The notes under the pieces: generated by a model
What the model was told of the DNA's origin: nothing
Database searches by the model: none
The model's input: the letters and a program-made list of their open reading frames with translations, nothing else
Shown here: one piece after another, positions 37,194-44,641 of the stretch
Layout of the letters: each line of letters starts with the position of its first letter
Numbering within the stretch: the stretch's first letter is position 1
Program-made: the position numbers and the translations under genes
Source of the DNA: Phycisphaerae bacterium
Lineage (GTDB): Bacteria; Planctomycetota; Phycisphaerae; Phycisphaerales; SM1A02
Assembly (NCBI GenBank): GCA_016795065.1
Contig: JAEUIU010000041.1
Coordinates: 1 to 64,000, forward strand
Length of the DNA: 64,000 bases
Direction of reading: 5' to 3'

Positions 37194-38759
37194 TCAGCCG
37201 CCGCCAAGCGGATCGCGCTTGCCACCGCTTGAAATCAGGTCCTCGGCGATCGCCGTCACGATCTTCTCCTGAAGGGCTCGAGCCTTGGACACGGCGTCGC
37301 CCTCGACAAGTTCGTTGCAGAGCACCGAAAAGCTCATACATCGCCCGTCCGGGGCGGTGACAAAGCCGGAGAGGCAGGAGACACCGCGGATGTAGCCGGT
37401 CTTGCACTGGACGACGCAGCCGGTGCGCTCGATGTCCTTGAACCGCTTCTTTACCGTGCCGCTCTGGCCACCGACCGCGAGGGAGTCCTTGAAGGCCTGG
37501 CCCAATTCGGAATCGCGGTGGAAGGAATTGAGCCACGCGGTGACGAGTGATGCTGTGACTCGGTTTTCGCGCGAGAGCCCCGATCCGTCGTCAGGGGCGA
37601 AGGGCGCGGAGAGGGCAGGATTGGCGATCCGCTCGGCGATCGCGTGCCGAAGCGCCGCCGTTCCGTTGGCCCAGGAGCCTGGTGCCTTCGACGCGGCACG
37701 GCCGAGCCGCTTCAGCAGACACTCCGCGTAGAGGTTGTCGCTGTCGGTGTTGCAGCGGTAGAGCACTGTCACGATCGGGGTCCGCACTTCGGGCCCGACG
37801 GCGTTGCCTTCGAGGTAACTCGGATCTTCAGGCGTCGCCGCTCGGAAGCTTCGAACGGTGATGCCTGCAGCACGTAGCCGCTCGGCGAAGAGCTTCGCGA
37901 AAAAGCCCGGATTGTCATGCAGCGTCACGGGAATCGGGTCCACCGCCGCGACCTTTACGTTGCCGTTGAACGTGATGGCGTTCTGGCTCGGCGGACGGTT
38001 GATCCAGAAGGTGTGCCTGTCCTGCGAGCCGGTGCGACTGCGAGTGTTGTTCTCGCGAATGATCCACGGTGCTTCGGGGGCGATCCTCGACACATCGGCG
38101 CTTCCTCCCGAGCGGGGGCGCGGCCAGACGTGCAGCAGGTTGTGGTGAAAGTTGAAGCCCCAGACTTCGGCGCAATAGTCCTCCTTGTACTGGTCCTTTG
38201 GCCAGTTGGGATGGAAGGCGACACTGTCGAAGATGCGCCCATCGACCACGAGCTCGTCAATCGCGGTGATCTGGTCGTCCTTCAACGCCTTCACCCACAT
38301 CGACAGGAGCGTCTCGACGTCGAGGCCCTTGCGCTCGACACCCTTCTCATCGGTGTAGGTCATTTCGGCGAGGAGGTCGGGATCACCGAAGGCCGGATCG
38401 CCGTCACCCAGAATCACGAGGTCATCGTGGGCCCGCATCATCCGGGTACGGAAAGCGAAGTCCTTCCCGAAGGCGTGCAGAAACGCGCCGGTGGTGAAGA
38501 GCTTCATGTTGCTCGCCGGCAGCAGCGGTCGCTCGGCATCGATTGCAATGATCGAGGCATTCGTATCGGCGTTGCGCACGCTGATCGAGGCCTTCGCCTT
38601 GCGAAGGTCGATGGTTCTGAGGGCCCGCTGGACGTCGGCTTCCAGGTCCGCCCGCGCGGACGTTGCGGGAACGAGAAGTCCCACAACGAGCAGGGTGAGG
38701 AGAAGCAGGGGATGGAGGGCCGGCGAGCGACGGGCGCTTCGATCACAACAGAAAGGCAT
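37194..38759 (-). CDS. dacB: D-alanyl-D-alanine carboxypeptidase/endopeptidase (PBP4 family)
   Basis: A 521-residue exported class C penicillin-binding protein. Signal peptide about residues 1-38; active-site triads SNMK (within LLPASNMKLFTTGAFL), SDN (NTDSDNLYAECLLKRLG) and KTG (CKTGYIRGVSCLSGF). The PBP4-type insertion between SxxK and SxN is present. It trims peptidoglycan cross-links in the periplasm, consistent with planctomycetes having a peptidoglycan wall. The DNA shows GC composition and codon use like its neighbours. Confidence 0.93.
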   Translation of the reverse strand: MPFCCDRSARRSPALHPLLLLTLLVVGLLVPATSARADLEADVQRALRTIDLRKAKASISVRNADTNASIIAIDAERPLLPASNMKLFTTGAFLHAFGKDFAFRTRMMRAHDDLVILGDGDPAFGDPDLLAEMTYTDEKGVERKGLDVETLLSMWVKALKDDQITAIDELVVDGRIFDSVAFHPNWPKDQYKEDYCAEVWGFNFHHNLLHVWPRPRSGGSADVSRIAPEAPWIIRENNTRSRTGSQDRHTFWINRPPSQNAITFNGNVKVAAVDPIPVTLHDNPGFFAKLFAERLRAAGITVRSFRAATPEDPSYLEGNAVGPEVRTPIVTVLYRCNTDSDNLYAECLLKRLGRAASKAPGSWANGTAALRHAIAERIANPALSAPFAPDDGSGLSRENRVTASLVTAWLNSFHRDSELGQAFKDSLAVGGQSGTVKKRFKDIERTGCVVQCKTGYIRGVSCLSGFVTAPDGRCMSFSVLCNELVEGDAVSKARALQEKIVTAIAEDLISSGGKRDPLGGG

Positions 38760-38966
38760 GGCGGGACTTTATCGGGCGAATTGCCGCAGAGTCTCGATCG
38801 ACGGCTCGCCTTATCTGCCGTGCCCTACCCCATTCCTCAAGGGAGATTCACCTACCACTGGACGGGCGTTGCATGGGTGCTAGTTTTGGGGACTCGCTGA
38901 CGGCCGTAAGTCCAGTCAGATAAAGAGTTTGGAACTCAATACAAGCACCACGGAAGGTTGAATCAC
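38760..38966. other. Divergent promoter region between dacB and the surface-protein array
   Basis: A 207-base spacer; it should hold promoters in both directions. GGAAGG at 38952-38957 is the ribosome site for the first array gene. A fragment of the GCCGCAGAGTC repeat lies near 38783. Confidence 0.4.
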
Positions 38967-39731
38967 ATGCGTTGCACTCTTGCTCTTTTGACACTCGCTC
39001 TCGGGGCCGCGGCCACCTCGGCGAACGCCGGCCAATGGAACCTGACCTATGACGGTCAGGGCTCGAATCTGCTCACCAACGTTCACTATGACGCGAACGC
39101 CTCGTGGAACGCCGGAGCTGCTTCCAGCTTCAACGCCATCCACGTTGGTGAGCACCTCTTCCACATCGGTGGACTGAACTACTCGACCTTCTGCGTCCAG
39201 CTCTATGAAGGCCTGAACGTCGGTTCGACGGTCTGCTTCGACGAGGTCGACGTCGCTTCCGTTCCTGACGCCCCGCCCGAACCGGGACCGATGGGTGCCA
39301 TCAAGGCGACCCTCATTCAGGATCTCTACTGGCGCTTCCACGACTTCGCGACGGACGAGTCGGTTGACAGTGCAACCGCGAACCTCCGCAACGCGGCGTT
39401 CCAGCTCGCCATCTACGAGCTGAGCCACGAGAACTTCGACGCTGGCAGCGCTGGCGATGCCCTCGCCCAGATCGACCTTGATCAGGGAGCGTTCCAGGCG
39501 GCTGGCCGATCTCAGACCGCTGGGTCTGCCGAAGCCGTCCAGCTCGCTGCTGACATGCTTGCCGCCCTGGGAGGAGACGGATTCCACTTCTTCGGGAGCG
39601 GGCTCAAGGGCTTGACCAACCCCGATTACCAGGATCAGCTCATCGTTGTGCCGCTCCCGGCCGTGGCGGGTATGGCTCTCGCTGGATTGGGCATCGTGGG
39701 AATGGCCCGTCGCCGCATGAAGAAGGCGTAA
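38967..39731 (+). CDS. Putative Cys-Gln thioester surface protein 1, VPLPA-CTERM-like tail
   Basis: A 254-residue exported protein, first of four tandem paralogs. Signal peptide 1-22 (ATSANA). A beta-rich core holds TFCVQLYE with Cys76 and NAAFQLAIYELSHEN with Gln146, the two motifs expected of a Cys-Gln internal thioester domain. Between them is VPDAPPEPGPMG, shared by the family. The C-terminus VVPLPAVAGMALAGLGIVG with a following ARRRMKK is a VPLPA/PEP-CTERM-type sorting signal (Pro motif, hydrophobic helix, Arg cluster). GGAAGG precedes the ATG. It has its own terminator. Likely a surface protein released or anchored by an exosortase-type enzyme; the thioester is inferred, not shown. Confidence 0.88.
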   Translation: MRCTLALLTLALGAAATSANAGQWNLTYDGQGSNLLTNVHYDANASWNAGAASSFNAIHVGEHLFHIGGLNYSTFCVQLYEGLNVGSTVCFDEVDVASVPDAPPEPGPMGAIKATLIQDLYWRFHDFATDESVDSATANLRNAAFQLAIYELSHENFDAGSAGDALAQIDLDQGAFQAAGRSQTAGSAEAVQLAADMLAALGGDGFHFFGSGLKGLTNPDYQDQLIVVPLPAVAGMALAGLGIVGMARRRMKKA

Positions 39732-40135
39732 GCCCAGCAGTAAATCATTCCGTGTGATGCACGGGGCAGGCATTTGGTGCGATCGCAATCGATCCGCCCT
39801 CGCCTGCCCCGTTTCCATGCGCGCGGTTCAGGAACGGCCGCTGACGTGTCAAAACGGCCCGAACTGGAAAGCTGATCGAAACCCTCGTGCATCGGCGCCC
39901 GAACAGGACCAGGAGTTCAGAGAGGTTACCGCTCGTTCGAGTTCCAGACGTTGGTCCGAGACCTTCGTCTGAGACCGCCCGCGACAGGTTACGGGGCTCG
40001 GGTGCGCAAATGTCTGCGCTTTCCTAGCTCGTGCAGATGGATTTGGGTGCGGACTTGCGGTATTCTCCGGGACTCGCGCTGGCCGTGTGGCGGTTTGCGC
40101 GATCATTGCTTTGTGCACACCAGAGAGGTCGAGAA
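39732..40135. other. 404-base spacer between array genes 1 and 2
   Basis: Contains the terminator of gene 1 (39762-39816) and presumably the promoter of gene 2. No ORF was accepted. GAGAGG at 40122-40127 is the ribosome site of gene 2. Confidence 0.4.
39762..39816 (+). terminator. Terminator of array gene 1
   Basis: An 11-bp perfect stem (arms ACGGGGCAGGC at 39762-39772 and its complement at 39803-39813) with a 30-base loop, followed by a short T-run (GTTTCC). Confidence 0.55.
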
Positions 40136-40879
40136 ATGATGAAGGCTATCACTCTTTCCGCAGTCGCCCTTGTGGCGACCGCTGTGGCCCAGTCGGCGTC
40201 CGCGTCGAACTGGACCATGACGTTCGACGGCTACGGTCTTTACGAGAACGTTGGCGTCCGCTTTATGAACAACGAGACCTGGAACTCGGCGACCGCCGTT
40301 TCGGGCTTCGCTGGCGTCAAGGCCGGGCAGCACAACTTCTCGGTCTTCGGGAAGACCTACAACAACTACTGCGTCCAGCTCTTCGAGACCGTCGGGCAAG
40401 TTGGCGACGTGCACACTTGGTGTACCGCCGCTCTCGCTGACGTTCCGGACGCTCCGCCGGCCCCCGGTCCAATGGGCGCCATCAAGGCCATCCTCGTCCA
40501 GGATCTCTACGCTCGTTTCCACGAGACCGTGAAGACCTCGGGCGACTCGGTCCAGCACGCGGCTTTCCAGGTCGTTCTCTGGGAGCTCACGCACGAGAAC
40601 TTCGCTGCTGCCGATGCCGATGGGGCTCTCGCTCAGGCGGACCTCCTCGCTGGCGCGCTGCAGATGAACGGCGCCAAGGCGGACGTCCTGACCGCCGCGA
40701 ACGCGATGCTCGCCCTTCTTGGTGAAGGCGGATTCCGGTCGCTCGGCGACAACCTCTTCGGTCTCACCAGCGAAAGCCGACAGGATCACCTCGTGGTGGT
40801 TCCGATCCCTGGTGCCGCGCTCCTCGCGGGCGTCGGCCTGCTCGGTGCCGGCCTCCTTCGCCGCCGCATGGCGAAGTGA
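40136..40879 (+). CDS. Putative Cys-Gln thioester surface protein 2, VPIP-CTERM-like tail
   Basis: A 247-residue paralog of the array. Signal peptide 1-24. Thioester-type motifs: NYCVQLFE with Cys79 and HAAFQVVLWELTHEN with Gln145, separated by VPDAPPAPGPMGAIKAILVQDLY. An extra cysteine (Cys96, HTWCTAAL) is shared with gene 1 (Cys90) but not with genes 3 and 4. Tail: VVPIPGAALLAGVGLLGAG then LLRRRMAK. Two adjacent ATG codons (40136 and 40139); GAGAGG upstream serves either. Confidence 0.88.
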   Translation: MMKAITLSAVALVATAVAQSASASNWTMTFDGYGLYENVGVRFMNNETWNSATAVSGFAGVKAGQHNFSVFGKTYNNYCVQLFETVGQVGDVHTWCTAALADVPDAPPAPGPMGAIKAILVQDLYARFHETVKTSGDSVQHAAFQVVLWELTHENFAAADADGALAQADLLAGALQMNGAKADVLTAANAMLALLGEGGFRSLGDNLFGLTSESRQDHLVVVPIPGAALLAGVGLLGAGLLRRRMAK

Positions 40880-40930
40880 GTTCGTTGACCAACCTGATGT
40901 GATGGCCTCGATCGAATCCGCATGACCCAT

Positions 40931-40964
40931 CGCTCCGCAGCGAAGTTCGCTTCGCTGCGGAGCG
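40931..40964 (+). terminator. Strong hairpin after array gene 2
   Basis: A 15-bp perfect stem (40931-40945 with 40950-40964) closed by a TTCG tetraloop. No T-run follows, so it may stabilise mRNA ends or act as a weak terminator. Confidence 0.5.
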
Positions 40965-41075
40965 GGCATGCGAAACGGCTCGACTCGCCAGGCCAGAGAA
41001 GAAGGAAACCGTTACCACACTTCAACGCTGCTGAGCCAAAGGCCCCCGGTCGTTGAGGCTAGGAGAATGACAGAG

Positions 41076-41810
41076 ATGAGCAGGACAATTGCAATCACCG
41101 CCGCCTTCGCCATTGCTGGCGCCGTCGCGGCCTCGGCCGAGGCAACCAACTGGACGCTCACGTTCACCAACGTGACTCCGAACATGGTCGTCGGCATCAA
41201 CTACAACGGCGCTCGCTCGTTCGCCGCTGGCCCGGCTGGCTCATACAACAGCGTCTACGCCGGTCGCATGCAGTGGAATGGCCCGTACGGGAAGACCTAC
41301 TCCACCTACTGCACCCAGCTCAACGAGTACATTTCGTGGGGTCAGACCGTGACCTACACCGAAACCGAAGTTGAGAACGTGCCGGACGCGCCGGGAACCC
41401 CCGGCCCGATGGGCTCGATCAAGGCGTCGATTCTCCGCGACCTCTATGCCCGTCACTACGCGACGGTGATGGCAAGCTCGAGCAGCGAGCTGAACGCCGC
41501 CTTCCAGATCGCCGTGTGGGAGATCACCCACGAGAACATCAATGCGGCTGATGCGAGCACCGCGCTCGCCCAGCTCAACCTCCTGAACGGCGCCATGCAG
41601 ATCAACGGCAGCAATGCCAGCCTGCTCGCCGCCGCGAACTCGCTCCTTGCTGACCTCGGCATCGGTGGTTTCAGGTCGTTCGACGGCCTCCTCGGTCTGA
41701 CCCACGCGTCGGCCCAGGACCAGCTTCTCGTCGTCCCAGTGCCGGTTCCGGCCCTCCTCGCTGGCGTTGGCCTGCTCGGAGTCGCTGCACTCCGACGCCG
41801 CATGAAGTGA
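41076..41810 (+). CDS. Putative Cys-Gln thioester surface protein 3, VPVP-CTERM-like tail
   Basis: A 244-residue paralog. Signal peptide 1-24. Motifs: TYCTQLNEYI with Cys79 and NAAFQIAVWEITHEN with Gln144 (the best match in the array to the CxQ/QxAxW thioester pattern). Linker VPDAPGTPGPMGSIKASILRDLY. Tail: VVPVPVPALLAGVGLLGVA then ALRRRMK. AGGAG lies ten bases before the ATG at 41076 and only one base before an earlier in-frame ATG at 41067, so the later start is preferred. More similar to gene 4 than to genes 1 and 2. Confidence 0.88.
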   Translation: MSRTIAITAAFAIAGAVAASAEATNWTLTFTNVTPNMVVGINYNGARSFAAGPAGSYNSVYAGRMQWNGPYGKTYSTYCTQLNEYISWGQTVTYTETEVENVPDAPGTPGPMGSIKASILRDLYARHYATVMASSSSELNAAFQIAVWEITHENINAADASTALAQLNLLNGAMQINGSNASLLAAANSLLADLGIGGFRSFDGLLGLTHASAQDQLLVVPVPVPALLAGVGLLGVAALRRRMK

Positions 41811-42156
41811 TATCAGACGGGCTTGGCAAGCAGGCCTAAGCTCGTTTCTGCAAACCTCCTTGAGCACAAGCACCACCGGGGCGAACTCACGTTCGCCCCG
41901 GTGGTTGCTTTTCGGCGCGAGGAGCCGGGGAGTATCGAGTTCTCGGCGGTGTCGCCGTCCGGGAATTGGCGGCCCGGCAGTGGATCGGGCTCGATGTTCC
42001 ATCTGTGCGGGCCTTGGGCTCGCCTGATCAGCGCAAGAACGGCCCATGGCGTGGCGGATGTCGAGGCGTGGCGTAGGTTGGTGGAACGAGTTGACGCAGG
42101 ACGCGTCGACTCTCCGCACGCAGTTTGATCAGAACGAAGGGATTCGGAGCACAACC
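41811..42156. other. 346-base spacer between array genes 3 and 4
   Basis: Holds the gene 3 terminator (41868-41912) and the leader of gene 4, with GGAG near 42146 as ribosome site. No other feature seen. Confidence 0.4.
41868..41912 (+). terminator. Rho-independent terminator of array gene 3
   Basis: A 14-bp perfect GC-rich stem (41873-41886 with 41891-41904), loop TCAC, followed by TTGCTTTT. The strongest terminator in the window. Confidence 0.85.
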
Positions 42157-42939
42157 ATGGATAGGAAGAGCTTCATCGTCGCCGGTGCTGTCGGGAGCAT
42201 GTTCGCCGCTGCGTTCATCGCATCGAGCGCGTCTGCCGAGAACTGGACGCTGACGTTCACTGGGCTCGGTCCGGCCAAGGTCGTGAGCGCCAACTACAAC
42301 AACGCCCGCACGTTCAACGCGGGGCCGGTCAGCAGCTACAACAGCTACTGGGCTGGTGAAATGAAGTGGAAGAATGCCCAGGGCAAGCAGTTCAAGACCT
42401 ACTGCACCCAGGTGAATGAGCACATCAACTTCAACCAGACCGTGACCTATCAGCAGGTCGCGCTTGAACAAGTCCCCGATTCGCCGCCAGCCCCAGGCCC
42501 GATGGGGGCCTACAAGGCGACGGTGCTTCGCGATCTGTACTCCCGCTTCTATCACTCGGTGAAGGCCTCGGGCAGCGACACCATGAACGCCGCCTTCCAG
42601 TGCCTCGTCTGGGAGATCACCCACGAGAACACCACCGCCCAGTCGGCTGCGGGCGTTCTCGGCCAGCTCAACCTGGGGCTCGGTGCGTTCCAGTTGAATG
42701 GCAGCGGAAACAACAACGTTGGTGTCTTCAGCACCGCGAACGCGATGCTGGCCGAACTCGGTGGTTCGAACAACGACGACTTCCGCTTCTTCAACAACGG
42801 CGACAACCTTCGTGGCCTTCGCCACGACACGGCTCAGGATCAGATTCTCGTGGTCCCGATCCCCGCTCCGGCTCTTATGGCCGCTGCCGGTCTCGTCGGC
42901 CTGGGTATCTGGCGTCGCCGTCGGGCCAACGCCGCCTGA
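42157..42939 (+). CDS. Putative Cys-Gln thioester surface protein 4, VPIP-CTERM-like tail
   Basis: A 260-residue paralog, last of the array. Signal peptide 1-28. Motifs: TYCTQVNEHI with Cys83 and NAAFQCLVWEITHEN with Gln148; linker VPDSPPAPGPMGAYKATVLRDLY. It has a second cysteine directly after the Gln (Cys149), a difference from the others that could alter the reactive site. Tail: VVPIPAPALMAAAGLVGLG then IWRRRR. The N-terminal half matches gene 3 closely (ENWTLTF, NYNNARTFNAGPVSSYNS). Confidence 0.88.
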   Translation: MDRKSFIVAGAVGSMFAAAFIASSASAENWTLTFTGLGPAKVVSANYNNARTFNAGPVSSYNSYWAGEMKWKNAQGKQFKTYCTQVNEHINFNQTVTYQQVALEQVPDSPPAPGPMGAYKATVLRDLYSRFYHSVKASGSDTMNAAFQCLVWEITHENTTAQSAAGVLGQLNLGLGAFQLNGSGNNNVGVFSTANAMLAELGGSNNDDFRFFNNGDNLRGLRHDTAQDQILVVPIPAPALMAAAGLVGLGIWRRRRANAA

Positions 42940-43013
42940 TCCGGCTCATCACGAAGCCGCGCGATGTGGTCGGCGAGCAGGTGCGTGCATGAGGTGCGCC
43001 ACATCGTGACGGT

Positions 43014-43058
43014 GCGACTTGCGGGCGATGCCACGGGGCATCGCCCGCGTCGCGTTTT
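43014..43058 (+). terminator. Terminator of array gene 4
   Basis: A 12-bp perfect stem (43021-43032 with 43037-43048), loop ACGG, extended by GCGAC/GTCGC after a two-base bulge, then GTTTT. It lies between the array and the convergent glycosyltransferase gene. Confidence 0.75.
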
Positions 43059-43074
43059 GGCCAAACGACTCCGG

Positions 43075-44373
43075 TCAGGTCTGGGCGATGCCCCGAAGGA
43101 ACGTCGCCAACGCCGCGGCCAGAACACCACGCTCATACAGGGCGACATTCGGTCCCTGGATTGACTCGTTGAACGCTCCCCGCACCCAGCCGGCATGGAT
43201 GGCGGTCAGCGCTGCAGCCAGAGCTTCGTCGTCGCAGGGGTCGGCGATGAAGCCACGGCCGGTTGCCTCGATGATTTCCCGGGCGTCGCCTTCTGGCAGT
43301 GCGCCGAGGATGGGCCGTCCCGTCGCGATGTATTCGTAGGCCTTTCCAGGCACGATTCGCGACCGGACTCCGGCAGGGAGCCCGTGCAGAGGGAGGAAAA
43401 GGGCGTCCGCTTCACGGATCGCCCGCACGCTGTCGCCGTGGGAGAGGTATCCGGTGAACTCGACCGCGTCGGCGACGTTGGACTCCTCAACGCAACGCGA
43501 GGTCCACTCGTCCTTCTGCCCGACGACGACCAGACGAATCGCCCGACCTGCTTCGCTCTGCCGCTCACGCAGCATGCTGACCGCCCGCAAGAGGTGAAGC
43601 GGGGTTCGGCCGCTGGCGACAATTGGTTCTGGTACGTAACGGAGAAGAGAACCGACCCTCTGCCGAAGCGAGCGGCCTGGGTAGAGTGGCTTGGATAGGA
43701 AGCTCCCCGTGAAGACCAACCGCAACAGGCCGTTTGGCCGACTTGCTGGATCGATCCGTGGGGCTGGTTGTGGGAAGTCGTCCGCTTCCCAACCGTTCGT
43801 GACGACACTTACTCGCTCTGGTCGCAGTGACGGCTCGAACTCACAGAAGAGTCGTTTGCATTCCGGTGTGTTGGCCACGACGCCGTCAGCGCGACGAAGC
43901 ATCGCCCGCATCGCTTGGGCCTCACGGCGCCAGTGCAAGTAGGTTCGGTAGCTCTGCCAGCCATCCAACGCCCAAGGATCGCGAAGGTCGAAGACGACCG
44001 GAATGCGATGCCGATCGGCCAGCGCCGCTCCCACGCACCAGAGTTCGAAGGGCGACATCGTCAGCAGAAGGACGTCGGGCCGGTTGCGGCGGATCTCCTC
44101 GTCAGCGATCTGCTCCACGGCGGATAGCCATCTGTTGAGGCCGCCGGCAGGATCTGGTGGGGTCCGAATGACTCGAGCCTGCTTGGTACCCGAGAGACCA
44201 GCCAGGAGCGACGCGTCCTCAGGTTCCCAGTAGTTTCGCCGTGCCGGCGGAGTCCGCGTGACGACCGTGCAATCGACTCCCAAGCCCGGGAAGTGGCGGG
44301 CAAAGGAACTGGGACGCTGTGTGCCTGCGCCACCGTCGGGTGGGAAGTAGTACGCGAAGAGAAGAACCCGCAT
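43075..44373 (-). CDS. Family 4-type glycosyltransferase of the polysaccharide locus
   Basis: A 432-residue GT-B glycosyltransferase. N-terminus MRVLLFAYYFPPDGGAGTQRP is the typical Gly-rich acceptor-domain start; PVVFDLRDPWALD and ANTPECKRLF follow. The C-terminal donor domain has VEFTGYLSHGDSVRAIREAD, ALFLPLHG, RIVPGKAYEYIATGRPILG and EGDAREIIE. Specificity unknown. Transcribed away from the main polysaccharide operon and toward the thioester array, with which it converges. Confidence 0.9.
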   Translation of the reverse strand: MRVLLFAYYFPPDGGAGTQRPSSFARHFPGLGVDCTVVTRTPPARRNYWEPEDASLLAGLSGTKQARVIRTPPDPAGGLNRWLSAVEQIADEEIRRNRPDVLLLTMSPFELWCVGAALADRHRIPVVFDLRDPWALDGWQSYRTYLHWRREAQAMRAMLRRADGVVANTPECKRLFCEFEPSLRPERVSVVTNGWEADDFPQPAPRIDPASRPNGLLRLVFTGSFLSKPLYPGRSLRQRVGSLLRYVPEPIVASGRTPLHLLRAVSMLRERQSEAGRAIRLVVVGQKDEWTSRCVEESNVADAVEFTGYLSHGDSVRAIREADALFLPLHGLPAGVRSRIVPGKAYEYIATGRPILGALPEGDAREIIEATGRGFIADPCDDEALAAALTAIHAGWVRGAFNESIQGPNVALYERGVLAAALATFLRGIAQT

Positions 44374-44641
44374 CGACCGCGAAGTATCGGCATCGGGCTC
44401 TCTGGAGGTTTGGCCGCTGTGGAACTTTGCGGGTCTTACCTGATGGGAGGCGGGCAGGGCTTGGGCCGAAAATCGGCGGCACTGGGGACGCGAAAGGCGA
44501 GGCTGCTACGCTCCGGGTGCATCTGTAGCATCTGGCGCGGCTCCATCGCACGGGGAGATCGGGAGAGCGGCAGGCGGTTGTTGCGCCGTATTGGAGAGTG
44601 GAATGGTCCCTGTTTCGACTGGCGACCTCAAGGAGCCTGTG
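44374..44641. other. Divergent spacer upstream of the beta-helix gene
   Basis: A 268-base region that should hold promoters for the leftward glycosyltransferase and for the rightward polysaccharide locus. AAGGAG lies six bases before the ATG at 44642. Confidence 0.4.

Noticed and set aside
38967-42939. The four-gene repeat as a CRISPR-like or recent amplification
   Set aside because: The paralogs have diverged along their whole length and their spacers are unrelated, so this is an old gene-family expansion and not a repeat array.
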